From positions 15,805-79,804 of the forward strand of contig CAJUBZ010000012.1 in the NCBI GenBank assembly GCA_910584795.1: a stretch of DNA of 64,000 bases. Reading direction: 5' to 3'. The notes under the pieces were generated by a model. It did no database searches. It had not been told where the DNA came from and was given only the letters and a program-made list of their open reading frames with translations. A program made the translations under genes and the position numbers. The DNA is from an uncultured Eubacterium sp. (lineage in GTDB: Bacteria > Bacillota > Clostridia > Lachnospirales > Lachnospiraceae). Position 1 is the stretch's first letter. Every line of letters begins with the position of its first letter. Below are positions 1-8,474 of the stretch, piece after piece.

Positions 1-176
1 AACATCAAAGCATACACAAATAATAATACTATATGACCTTTGAAGAAAAACTCTCTGTCCATACCGGTACTGTAATGATGATCCCAGAAATACCAGAATA
101 TCATGGTTTGTCCGGTAATTATAATTGCCTGTAATAACAGTATTGTAATTCTTCTAAACGCTCTTGACTGCTTCAT
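1..176 (-). CDS. Membrane protein N-terminus, probably an exopolysaccharide sugar transferase (partial)
   Basis: The ATG at 176-174 is preceded by AGGAGA, and the frame stays open to the window edge, giving the first 58 residues. The peptide starts MKQSRAFRRITILLLQ, has a hydrophobic helix at about residues 10-30, and a second one begins near residue 48. A basic N-terminus followed by this helix spacing resembles the membrane region of polyprenyl glycosylphosphotransferases that start exopolysaccharide or capsule assembly, which would suit the neighbouring LCP and ribitol-phosphate genes. The catalytic domain lies outside the window, so the family call is an inference from the N-terminus only. 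A compact hairpin (195-232) lies just upstream of its ribosome binding site. Confidence 0.5.
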   Translation of the reverse strand, partial: MKQSRAFRRITILLLQAIIITGQTMIFWYFWDHHYSTGMDREFFFKGHIVLLFVYALM

Positions 177-190
177 TTCTTCTCCTAAAA

Positions 191-235
191 CATAAGCTGG
201 CTTGCACCACTTGGGGACACGCAATACCAGCTCAT
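191..235 (-). other. Hairpin in the 5' leader of the sugar transferase-like gene
   Basis: On the minus strand AGCTGG (232-227) pairs with CCAGCT (200-195), and TTGC/GCAA segments inside the loop can pair further. The structure ends a few bases before the AGGAGA ribosome binding site of the gene starting at 176, so it could influence translation. I do not recognise it as a known RNA class. The rest of 236-338 shows nothing obvious. Confidence 0.4.
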
Positions 236-338
236 AAACTATACTAATTTTACCAAAGCCACTATTATTTGTCAATTCGTGTCATTTTCTTAAAATATGA
301 ATATTTTGTGACTTTTACGCAACACATTGGTTCATACT

Positions 339-366
339 TTGTTTTTTTTTCATTATGTAGTATAAT
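339..366 (+). promoter_or_regulatory. Putative promoter of the LCP-murG pair
   Basis: A perfect TATAAT at 361-366 follows a TTGTTT -35-like hexamer at 339-344, with a 16-base spacer inside a T-rich tract. It points at the gene starting at 492 and would give a leader of about 120 bases that is AT-rich and without a clear terminator. The -10 is convincing; the -35 is weak. Confidence 0.55.
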
Positions 367-491
367 GAGACACGAATTTAAACTTTATTTTTATTTTGCT
401 CAATAAAAGGGATTTTTATTTCGTTTAAAAGATAAAACTAATTTAAATTACTTTTTTATTTCACCGTAATTTAAAATCTTAGGAGGTATTT

Positions 492-1871
492 ATGAGTAAA
501 AAACAAAAGTCTTCAGAAATTAAAACAGGATATTATGGATATAGTTCTGAAACAGGCAGTTCCAGAAAAAATACAAATATGAAAAGAACAAAAAAAGCAA
601 AAGGCGGAAATACCGGAAAAGCTTTAAGCATCATTCTTATTATTTTACAGGTGATCGCATCAATCGCCTTTGTGTGGATGTTCTTATCAAAAGGTTTTGC
701 TTTTACTTCAGCGGGCATTGTCGCAGGTATTATTGCAGTTCTAATTGTTCTATTGGCACTTGTTTTATTTTTACTGCAAAAAACCAAAAATGCCCAGACC
801 TTTGGGAAAATCATTTCTATAATAGTTATTATTATCCTTGCATTAGGATGTTACTATCTCTCCAAAGATTTAAGCAAATTTACCACAGGAGACAAATTAG
901 ACGATACTCCTTTCGTCGTCTTTGTTTCTGCTAATGATACTTTTGGAGATTTTGACGAAAAAACACTTGGTCGTTCCGATACAAATATTCTTGCGATTGT
1001 AAATCCTAAAAACCACAACGTCCTTATGGTTTCTACTCCAAGAGATTATTATGTACCGGTTCAGGCAAAGGCTGTCGCTCCTGAATCATATGACAAATTA
1101 ACACATGTGGGTCTATATGGAAAAGGAACAGCCAAAAAGAAATCTGATGGTTCTGTTGCTACTGCAAGTGACTGGCAGTGGGCTTATGAAGTCAATTGGG
1201 ATTCTGGAAACAAAGCATTAATGAATACATTGAAGTATTTGTATAAGTTTGATGTTCCATCAAATCATTATCACTATATTAAACTCAACTTTACTGGTTT
1301 TGCAGATTTAATTGATGCCATGGGCGGCATTACTATCAATGTGGACAAACCTTTCAGTACCAGAACTTATGCTTCTTATGGTGACAAAGACACCGGCGAA
1401 AGAAAAACTTATACCTATACAAAAGGTAAGATGAAAATGGATGGTGCCACAGCTCTGACTTTTGCCAGAGAGCGTCACTCCTTTGCCAACGGAGACATGC
1501 AGAGAAACAAAAACCAGGTTAAAGTCTTAAAAGCAATTGAAAAGAAAGCACTTAGCGGAAATACATTACTACGTTACAACAGTATACTAGATGCTATAGA
1601 TAATTGTTTTGCTACTAATATTGACATTTCTTCATCAATTAATTTGTTAAAAGACGGAGGAAGTGATGGATGGAATATTATGTCATTTAGTGTAACCGGT
1701 ACTCCGTCCAGACAGATTTGTACATTTACAGGAACATCTCTTTCTGTTGTAATGCAGGATGAAGAATCTGTAAACCGTGCAAGCAACCTGATAAAAATGA
1801 CTTTAGACGGAAAGAGTACAAAAGAAATAAAGAAGCAGATTAAAGCATACAATAAAGAACAGGGAAACTAA
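492..1871 (+). CDS. LytR-CpsA-Psr (LCP) family wall-polymer ligase
   Basis: 459 residues, with a strong AGGAGGT site 5 bases before the ATG. The basic cytoplasmic N-terminus (about 1-43) is followed by three predicted membrane helices (about 43-71, 72-97 and 104-130) and then an extracellular LCP domain. Family hallmarks include the RSDTNILAIVNP strand, STPRDYYV, GGITINVDKPF and the FARERH segment near residue 327 with conserved arginines. LCP enzymes move lipid-linked anionic polymers or capsule onto peptidoglycan (known for the family). The nearby ribitol-phosphate genes provide a plausible substrate (inference). Three helices rather than one is common in clostridial members. murG follows after 12 bases, so the two are probably co-transcribed. 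Confidence 0.9.
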   Translation: MSKKQKSSEIKTGYYGYSSETGSSRKNTNMKRTKKAKGGNTGKALSIILIILQVIASIAFVWMFLSKGFAFTSAGIVAGIIAVLIVLLALVLFLLQKTKNAQTFGKIISIIVIIILALGCYYLSKDLSKFTTGDKLDDTPFVVFVSANDTFGDFDEKTLGRSDTNILAIVNPKNHNVLMVSTPRDYYVPVQAKAVAPESYDKLTHVGLYGKGTAKKKSDGSVATASDWQWAYEVNWDSGNKALMNTLKYLYKFDVPSNHYHYIKLNFTGFADLIDAMGGITINVDKPFSTRTYASYGDKDTGERKTYTYTKGKMKMDGATALTFARERHSFANGDMQRNKNQVKVLKAIEKKALSGNTLLRYNSILDAIDNCFATNIDISSSINLLKDGGSDGWNIMSFSVTGTPSRQICTFTGTSLSVVMQDEESVNRASNLIKMTLDGKSTKEIKKQIKAYNKEQGN

Positions 1872-1883
1872 AAGAGGTGCATT

Positions 1884-2945
1884 ATGAAAAAGATTATTTT
1901 AACCGGTGGAGGAACTGCCGGTCATGTAACACCCAATATTGCATTAATTCCAAAATTAAAAGAAGCTGGATATGAGATAAAATACATTGGCTCCAAAGGA
2001 GGCATGGAAACACAGCTTGTAAAAAATGCCGGTCTGGATTATGCGGGCATTTCATCTGGAAAATTAAGACGTTATTTTAGCTGGAAAAACTTCTCTGATC
2101 CTTTCAGAGTTTTAAGAGGATATTTTCAGGCAAAGAGAATCATAAAAAAGTATAAACCTGATATTGTTTTTTCAAAAGGCGGATTTGTAACAGTTCCTGT
2201 TGTATTTGCCGCAAGCAAATATAATGTTCCGGTAATTATCCACGAATCAGATATGACTCCCGGACTGGCAAACAGACTTGCAATAAAAAAAGCCACAAAG
2301 GTATGTCATAATTTTCCTGAAACAGCGAAACATTTAGGAGAAAAAGCCGTTCACACCGGCTCTCCTATCAGAGCCGAACTCTTCTCAGGAAATAAATTAA
2401 CAGCTCTGGACATGTGTGGTTTTACTGCCAATAAACCGGTTATTATGGTAACCGGCGGAAGCCTTGGAGCAGAAAATGTAAATAAACTGGTTCGTGCTGC
2501 CCTTCCTGAACTTTTAAAAGAATTTCAAGTTGCACATCTTTGTGGAAAAGGAAAACTGGACTCAACCCTTACAAATACGAAAGGTTATGCCCAGTTTGAA
2601 TATATTAGCGAAGAAATGAAAGACTTTTTTGCAATGGCTGATATTATTATCTCCAGAGCCGGTGCAAACAGCATCTGTGAAATATCTGCACTGAATAAAC
2701 CAAACATTTTGATTCCACTATCTGCAAACGCCAGTCGCGGAGATCAGATATTAAACGCAAAATCTTACGTAAAACAAGGCTTTAGCGAAGTACTTAACGA
2801 AGATGTGGCAACGAAAGATGACCTCATCTCCACAGTACATAAAGTATACGACAACCGTAACACCTATATTAACGCCATGTCTAAATCTTCGGGGACAGGC
2901 GGTGTTGAAAAAATCGTATCACTAATAAAAGAATTAAGTAAGTAA
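1884..2945 (+). CDS. murG: UDP-GlcNAc:lipid I N-acetylglucosaminyltransferase MurG
   Basis: 353 residues, normal family length. It converts lipid I to lipid II on the inner face of the membrane, the last cytoplasmic step of peptidoglycan precursor synthesis. The glycine-rich loop GGGTAGHVTPNIAL is at residues 7-20. HESDMTPGLANR, the UDP-sugar loop TGGSLGAENVN and SRAGANSICEIS follow in the order expected for the two Rossmann domains of this GT28 enzyme. The start has AAAGAGGTGC upstream. Placement outside the dcw cluster, paired with an LCP gene, is seen in Lachnospiraceae. It is followed by a large inverted-repeat region rather than a simple terminator. Confidence 0.95.
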   Translation: MKKIILTGGGTAGHVTPNIALIPKLKEAGYEIKYIGSKGGMETQLVKNAGLDYAGISSGKLRRYFSWKNFSDPFRVLRGYFQAKRIIKKYKPDIVFSKGGFVTVPVVFAASKYNVPVIIHESDMTPGLANRLAIKKATKVCHNFPETAKHLGEKAVHTGSPIRAELFSGNKLTALDMCGFTANKPVIMVTGGSLGAENVNKLVRAALPELLKEFQVAHLCGKGKLDSTLTNTKGYAQFEYISEEMKDFFAMADIIISRAGANSICEISALNKPNILIPLSANASRGDQILNAKSYVKQGFSEVLNEDVATKDDLISTVHKVYDNRNTYINAMSKSSGTGGVEKIVSLIKELSK

Positions 2946-2956
2946 TTTTGCCAAAC

Positions 2957-3250
2957 ACTTGTGGTATACTATTTATTAGCAACGGAGACAGGTGCAGTAA
3001 CATATTGGCAAACATTGAATAACTTAAAATATTTGTAGACAAAAAGAAAAGGAATGCTTAAAGCTAAAATCTGATACCGAATCAGATTTTAAGGATTCAC
3101 GTAGGAGAAATTATCAAATTTCTCCGTAGTTGTATCCGATGCTTTAAAAGCGTTCCTTTTCTTTTGTCTAATACCAAATATTTAAGTTATGAAGTTTGCC
3201 GATATGTTACTACGCCTGTTCCCACTACGAATAAATAAAATACCACAAGT
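2957..3250. repeat. Long imperfect palindrome (about 108-bp arms) with two tip hairpins
   Basis: The left arm (2957-3064) is closely similar over its whole length to the reverse complement of the right arm (3141-3250). Both outer ends read ACTTGTGGTA, both contain GTAACATAT and GGCAAAC, and both end inward with AAAAGGAA-GC and TTAAAGC. By eye most arm differences are transitions. The centre holds two perfect smaller hairpins, AAAATCTGAT/ATCAGATTTT (3066-3090) and GGAGAAATT/AATTTCTCC (about 3103-3125). The region has no ORF of note. It lies between convergent murG and the HIT gene and may be a MITE-like element or a structured RNA. Confidence 0.8.
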
Positions 3251-3264
3251 TTTTAACAGAATGA

Positions 3265-3675
3265 CTACAAAATCTCTTTTACTTTTGCTGCGATTTTTTC
3301 AAGGCCTTCTGTATCCTGCGTTCCCGGTGTCCATTTAATATGGGCATCGTCATCATCATACCTTGGAATTACATGGATGTGCAGATGGAATACTGACTGA
3401 CCTGCCACCTCTCCATTATTCTGTAATATATTGACACCCTTACAGCCTGTTGCTTCTTTCAGAACTGCCGCAATCTTCTTTGCCACAATGTGGGCATGTG
3501 CCAATAATTCATCCTGAATTTCAAATACATTCGCTGCATGCTCCTTTGGTATAACCAGAGCATGTCCTAATGTAGCTGGTGATATATCAAATATCGCCTT
3601 AACCTTATCATCTTCATACAACGTATTAGAAGGGATTTCTCCTGCTGCTATTTTACAAAAAATACAATCACTCAT
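3265..3675 (-). CDS. HIT family nucleotide-binding hydrolase
   Basis: 136 residues, typical of the Hint branch of histidine-triad proteins, which hydrolyse nucleoside phosphoramidates and related adenosine nucleotides. The triad HLHIHVIPR places histidines at 97, 99 and 101. A second conserved His (33-HALVIPKEH region) and the N-terminal CxxC pair (Cys4, Cys7), often zinc-binding, are present. A GGAGGA ribosome binding site precedes the ATG. The gene lies 33 bases downstream of the rhomboid gene on the same strand and may be the last gene of that unit. The physiological substrate cannot be told from sequence. Confidence 0.92.
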   Translation of the reverse strand: MSDCIFCKIAAGEIPSNTLYEDDKVKAIFDISPATLGHALVIPKEHAANVFEIQDELLAHAHIVAKKIAAVLKEATGCKGVNILQNNGEVAGQSVFHLHIHVIPRYDDDDAHIKWTPGTQDTEGLEKIAAKVKEIL

Positions 3676-3708
3676 TATGTTTCCTCCATATATATCATTT
3701 TTTAATTT

Positions 3709-4317
3709 TTACAAATAAAACCTTTTATTATATTGAGGATGATACAGAACAAATGCCATCATCACCCCAGCCATTGCACCACCCAGATGTGCCATCCAGT
3801 CTACGCCTTCTTCCATATTTCCAAAAACCATCAATGCAAACAAAATAATCAAACGCGGGGTCGATACCTGCCCCATCTGATTCCTGTTTTTAAATATCAT
3901 TACCAGCATGACTCCAAAAATACCAAACACTGCTCCGGATGCGCCAACACTTACAACTGCTTCATCTATTTGCATTTCTACAAATGCCGAAATTAGTGAA
4001 CCACCAATACCGCAGACAAAATATGTTATAAAATATTTTATCGGTCCATATTCCTTCTCAATCTGATATCCCAGAATACCTAACATAAACATGTTATTTA
4101 AAATATGCTCTGCACCGGAGTGGATAAACATATGGGTAATCAGTCGGTACCACTGCCCCTCTTCAAAAACATCCGGCCAGTACATCGCACCATGCTCATA
4201 TAAATACAAGGTACTCTCTGTGTCTCCTAAAATTTCCATTCCAAAGAAAACGATTACATTTATAATAATCAGACCTGCAGTTATAATTGGTATATCTCTC
4301 ATTCTTTCGTTATACAT
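3709..4317 (-). CDS. Rhomboid family intramembrane serine protease
   Basis: 202 residues with about six predicted membrane helices. The catalytic serine is Ser128 in GASGAVFGIFG, the catalytic histidine is His177 in DWMAHLGGAMAG, and the HILNNMFMLG motif (71-80) supplies the conserved His/Asn that stabilise the transition state. Rhomboids cleave membrane proteins within or near their transmembrane helices. No substrate is evident here. The start at 4317 has AGGAA upstream; a second ATG five codons later is also possible. It follows the large glycosyltransferase/polymerase gene by 26 bases and precedes the HIT gene, so all three may share a transcript. Confidence 0.92.
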   Translation of the reverse strand: MYNERMRDIPIITAGLIIINVIVFFGMEILGDTESTLYLYEHGAMYWPDVFEEGQWYRLITHMFIHSGAEHILNNMFMLGILGYQIEKEYGPIKYFITYFVCGIGGSLISAFVEMQIDEAVVSVGASGAVFGIFGVMLVMIFKNRNQMGQVSTPRLIILFALMVFGNMEEGVDWMAHLGGAMAGVMMAFVLYHPQYNKRFYL

Positions 4318-4343
4318 ATGCTTGTTCCTATTTCCTCTATCTG

Positions 4344-7160
4344 TTAATTCTTATTCATATAGTCATTTATTATTTTAGAAATCCGCTCACAACTATGTCC
4401 GTCACATCCTGTCATATATTTCTTAATAAAGGATTCATGTTTTTCCGAAACAGTATGCTTACTACTATCTACCAGATAATTCTCTAAAGCCTCCTGATCT
4501 TGATATACATCTCCAGGAAGATCTTCCGGATAATTCAGATAAAATCCTCTATTATATATCGCCAGATCATAGCAGAAAAATGCAATCGGCTTATTTAATA
4601 ATGCGTATTCAAATATAACTGATGAATAATCCGTTATGAGCATATCCGAGATAAACATTAAATCATTCGTAGAGAAATCTCTCATCACTTTAATATTATT
4701 ATATTTGTGCGGAATAATATCATTTTTCATAACCGGATGAGGACATATCAAAAACTGCTGATTGGGCAGCAACTTTTCTGACAATCTATCAAAATCAATC
4801 TCTGGCTTAAATATCTGTCTCCCCTCACCAACATCTCTGAATGTTGGTGCATAAATAATGACAAATTTCTCCTTTAATTCCGGATATTTTTCATATATAG
4901 CTTTCTTTTTCGTCTCAATATATTCCTGATTGAAGAAATCATCGGTTCGCGGTGCTCCCATCGCCTTTACTTTTCTTAAATTAATATCAAACGCATCTGC
5001 ATAAATTGGACGGATTCTCTCACCACTGACAATCATCATGTTATACTGGGCATGCGTCGCTCTATCAGTGTTTATAGACATGTTAGTTCCCCTTTGTCCA
5101 AACTTTTTAAAAGCTCCACACGCATGCCATAACTGAATCACTCTCTGCTCCGGCTTCAAATCAAAATATCTAAGATATTTGACATAATCATCTGTAACAA
5201 TTACTTTACTTGTGGCGATTAATTTAATCATCTTCAGCATTGCAGGAATACCATGTGGCAGCATTGCTGCACAGACAACTTTATTTCCCTTTACATAAGG
5301 ATAAAGTGCCTTCATATTACCTTCTAATTCTCCATCCTTTCGAATTGTTACAAATAAAACACGATGTACTACCTTTTTCTGACTGTAATACTCTATTGCT
5401 TTCTTCATAATCTTTTCATTAAAAGTTTTTGGCTCATGATCTATTAACTTTACAAAGGATTCAACCTGATTTATTATAATATTCTCATGATTCAAATCCA
5501 CAGGAATATCCTGAAAATACTGCTCTGACCAATCTCTTGCTTCATCAGTTCCTATATAATCTAAAAATGTATCTTCTACGTCATTATATATAATAATGCC
5601 ATCATTAAAAAACAGATACGAGCCTTTCTGATACATCTCTTCAAACCTGGATAATACCGTTTCTTCATCCCCTAGATTCAACTGTTTAATAAAGTCTGTC
5701 TTAAAGAATTTATTTGCCAAAGTTCTATCAAAACATAATGCCTGATTATATTCCATCTTTGTTGACAAAGAATCCTGTGCCAATTTGTTTACATAAACAG
5801 GTTGTGCTTCCCCAAACGTATTATGGTATATCACCTCAGATATGAAATCTCTGTTTCCTTTAAGAAATCTTTTAAACACATATTTGAATGCATTATTGGC
5901 ATACACTACCTTATCATCACAGAAAACAATATATTGTGTATCCGCTTGCTTTATTACCTTATTCTGTAATTCTTTTTCAGTGTCTGCTTTTATATAAAAA
6001 ACATTTCCATATACAAGACTGTTTTCTTCAACTACTGTTCTCATATCCTCTGGAACAACAATCCTTATTCCAACAAGATTCTGTTTCGTAAGACTTCTTA
6101 GACATTCGATAAATTCTTTTTTACGCTCTTGTTCTCCATATAAAACTGCCGTAAAAACAGCCCTCTGTAATACCTCTTCCTTACTCCCGCATAAATCAAA
6201 TAACTGAATATCGGGATTTTCATCTGCTATCAATGAAATATTTTTTACATCTAGAATCTGAATTTTCTCTTGTATTTCAGAAACAATTAATTTGGCTGTC
6301 TCCTCCTTTAAACTCCAAATCTTAGAATAAAACTGCCTGATTAATATATTCAATTCCTTAAATATAATTTTATTTAAATAATCTGCAATATCAGAATTTT
6401 TTCTAGCCTCTTTAATTGTTTTATACTCTGTATAATCTCTTAAAATGCTCTCCGTTGCACATTCTAAAATAATTCTGTGAGCCTCAATATAATCTTTTAC
6501 TTTGGAATCAGTGATTGTCTCTGTAATAGCATTTCCTTCACCATTTAATCTTCTGTAATGAAATATAATCTCGTTATATCCTGCAATTTTTTGAATGTGA
6601 TACACATAGTTCATTAAGAATGCACCATCTTCTGAATATGAGATTGAAGGTAGTCTGAAATGATACTGGTCTATAACATCCTTTTTAAATAATTTGTTGG
6701 AAAGTGAGAATGTCCATAGTATTCTGGCATCATATTTGTCAATGATATCTTCCTCCATTAACTCCTCAATGTCTCGTACTCTGGTTGTTGTATAATTATC
6801 AAAAATATCATACCCTGCAATTACTAACTCTGCTCTTTTCCTTGTCGCTGTATTATACATCCCTTCCAGTGCAGTTAATTCTAAAATATCATCAGAATCA
6901 AAGAAAAAAATGTACTCTCCTTTTGCCACATCCAATCCTGCATTTCTGGCAGAAGATGGTCCACCGTTCTCCTTATCGATTACATTTAATTTTGTGTATT
7001 TTTTTTCGTACTCCCGTAATATTTCCAATGTATTATCCTTGGAACCATCATTCACTACGATAACCTCATAGTCATCAATGGTTTGATTTAATACACTCTC
7101 AAGAGTCTCTTCTAAATATAAAGCTGCATTATATGCAGCCATAATTACCGAAATTTTCAC
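4344..7160 (-). CDS. Three-part glycosyltransferase / CDP-polyol phosphotransferase (TagF/TarL-like)
   Basis: I place the start at GTG 7160, because AAAGGGG lies 6 bases upstream and the frame then begins directly with the GT2 fold; an ATG 18 codons upstream lacks such a site. This gives 938 residues. An N-terminal GT2 domain (about 1-330) has ISVIMAAYN and the FFDSDD nucleotide-sugar motif. A middle part (about 335-560) looks like a second, degenerate GT2-like fold. The C-terminal part (about 600-938) is a GT-B CDP-glycerol/ribitol phosphotransferase with VIQLWHACGAFKKFG, MGAPRTDDFF, IYAPTFRDVGEG, CPHP and LITDYSSVIFEYALLNKP. It probably builds a sugar-decorated polyol-phosphate chain. tarI and tarJ nearby favour ribitol over glycerol (inference). 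Confidence 0.85.
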   Translation of the reverse strand: MKISVIMAAYNAALYLEETLESVLNQTIDDYEVIVVNDGSKDNTLEILREYEKKYTKLNVIDKENGGPSSARNAGLDVAKGEYIFFFDSDDILELTALEGMYNTATRKRAELVIAGYDIFDNYTTTRVRDIEELMEEDIIDKYDARILWTFSLSNKLFKKDVIDQYHFRLPSISYSEDGAFLMNYVYHIQKIAGYNEIIFHYRRLNGEGNAITETITDSKVKDYIEAHRIILECATESILRDYTEYKTIKEARKNSDIADYLNKIIFKELNILIRQFYSKIWSLKEETAKLIVSEIQEKIQILDVKNISLIADENPDIQLFDLCGSKEEVLQRAVFTAVLYGEQERKKEFIECLRSLTKQNLVGIRIVVPEDMRTVVEENSLVYGNVFYIKADTEKELQNKVIKQADTQYIVFCDDKVVYANNAFKYVFKRFLKGNRDFISEVIYHNTFGEAQPVYVNKLAQDSLSTKMEYNQALCFDRTLANKFFKTDFIKQLNLGDEETVLSRFEEMYQKGSYLFFNDGIIIYNDVEDTFLDYIGTDEARDWSEQYFQDIPVDLNHENIIINQVESFVKLIDHEPKTFNEKIMKKAIEYYSQKKVVHRVLFVTIRKDGELEGNMKALYPYVKGNKVVCAAMLPHGIPAMLKMIKLIATSKVIVTDDYVKYLRYFDLKPEQRVIQLWHACGAFKKFGQRGTNMSINTDRATHAQYNMMIVSGERIRPIYADAFDINLRKVKAMGAPRTDDFFNQEYIETKKKAIYEKYPELKEKFVIIYAPTFRDVGEGRQIFKPEIDFDRLSEKLLPNQQFLICPHPVMKNDIIPHKYNNIKVMRDFSTNDLMFISDMLITDYSSVIFEYALLNKPIAFFCYDLAIYNRGFYLNYPEDLPGDVYQDQEALENYLVDSSKHTVSEKHESFIKKYMTGCDGHSCERISKIINDYMNKN

Positions 7161-7356
7161 TTTGTGCCCCTTTATACTTTTATATTTTCTAGTACATAAT
7201 ACCATATATTGCATTATGTTATCAAGCCTGTCACAGTTCAGCTTTCATTTTGAAACCACCGGCAAACCCATGACAATCCTGTTGTTTATTATTCTTTACT
7301 ATGCTAAAATTATTAATTATTATTGTTTTGTTTTTTATAACAGATTGGAGTTTATA

Positions 7357-8415
7357 ATGATTTTCTTTTTATTATTATTTTTATTAATTACATTGAAATC
7401 CATAAATATCTGCACAAATGAAAACCACTTTAATACGAACTATTTAAGTATTGAAAATACAAATGTAATTAAAGGTATTTTTGTTATTCTTGTCATCTTT
7501 TCACATAGTTCACAATACATTACTTTAGACAGTGTGTATGATAATCCATATTCTTCTTTTATGAAGTTTATGGGGCAGATGATTGTATCTGTATTTTTAT
7601 TTTACTCCGGATACGGAATTATGGAATCCTTAAAAAAGAAAAAATTTTCATATATTAAAACAATTCCAACAAAAAGATTTTTAAAAGTACTAATCAATTT
7701 TGATATTGCCGTATTACTATATCTGGTTTTAAATCTTATTTTAGGCACACATTATGATATAAAAACGACAATATTATCCTTTATTGGCTGGGAAAACATC
7801 GGAAACTCAAACTGGTATATATTAGCTGTTTTAGTTTTATACATTTTAACATTCATTTCATTCTTTCCTATGAAATGGTGGAATGACAGCAAATCTCTTT
7901 ATATATATGCTGCCTTTTTTACTATATTATCAATTGGTTTTGTTTATTTTGAGATGAAAATGGGAAAACAAAGTTATTACTATAATACAATTATTTTGTA
8001 TGCACTTGGTATATGGTATTCTTTGCTAAAAAAATACATTGAAAATATTACTTTAAAAAATGATGTTATTTATTCTGCCATAAGTGCGTTATTGCTGCTG
8101 CTTTTATATCTTTCTTATAATAACAGATCCTCTTTTGGTATTGAGTCCTATAGTTTATGGGCAGTTTGCTTCACAATTACACTAATACTATTTTCAATGA
8201 AAATAAGTTTTAATAATACAATTCTTTCATGGTTTGGAACGCATATTTTTAGTGTGTATATTTTACAAAGAATTCCTATGATGATACTACATTATTTTGG
8301 TGTAACTCAAAACCATAAATACTTTTTCATTGTTTTATCTATTATCGCTACCATTTGTCTTGCACATATATTTGACAATCTCACCGGAAAAATGTGGAAA
8401 AGAATTGCTTCTTAA
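7357..8415 (+). CDS. Acyltransferase 3-like integral membrane protein
   Basis: 352 residues from the ATG at 7357, chosen because GGAG lies 6 bases upstream; the frame extends further 5' without good start signals. About ten hydrophobic helices fill the protein. Near residue 38 the sequence NVIKGIFVILVIFSHSSQY matches the first helix of acyltransferase-3 proteins, where a conserved His follows the helix. Such enzymes O-acylate surface sugars, peptidoglycan or wall polymers. Its place inside the ribitol-phosphate cluster but on the opposite strand suggests it modifies that polymer (inference). Low overall conservation leaves the substrate unknown. It ends at a bidirectional terminator. Confidence 0.72.
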   Translation: MIFFLLLFLLITLKSINICTNENHFNTNYLSIENTNVIKGIFVILVIFSHSSQYITLDSVYDNPYSSFMKFMGQMIVSVFLFYSGYGIMESLKKKKFSYIKTIPTKRFLKVLINFDIAVLLYLVLNLILGTHYDIKTTILSFIGWENIGNSNWYILAVLVLYILTFISFFPMKWWNDSKSLYIYAAFFTILSIGFVYFEMKMGKQSYYYNTIILYALGIWYSLLKKYIENITLKNDVIYSAISALLLLLLYLSYNNRSSFGIESYSLWAVCFTITLILFSMKISFNNTILSWFGTHIFSVYILQRIPMMILHYFGVTQNHKYFFIVLSIIATICLAHIFDNLTGKMWKRIAS

Positions 8416-8420
8416 AAAAA

Positions 8421-8460
8421 ACTGTTAAACACATTATTGCGTTTAACAGTTTTCTTTTTT
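8421..8460. terminator. Bidirectional terminator between convergent genes
   Basis: A perfect 10-bp stem (ACTGTTAAAC 8421-8430 with GTTTAACAGT 8441-8450) is flanked by an A-run on the left and TTTCTTTTTT on the right. It can therefore serve both the acyltransferase gene (plus) and the polymer-cluster gene ending at 8475 (minus). Confidence 0.9.
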
Positions 8461-8474
8461 TAATGCACCAAAAC

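Noticed and set aside
674..934. Overlapping ORF in another frame within the LCP gene
   Set aside because: Shadow of the LCP coding sequence, without a ribosome site and with no recognisable product.
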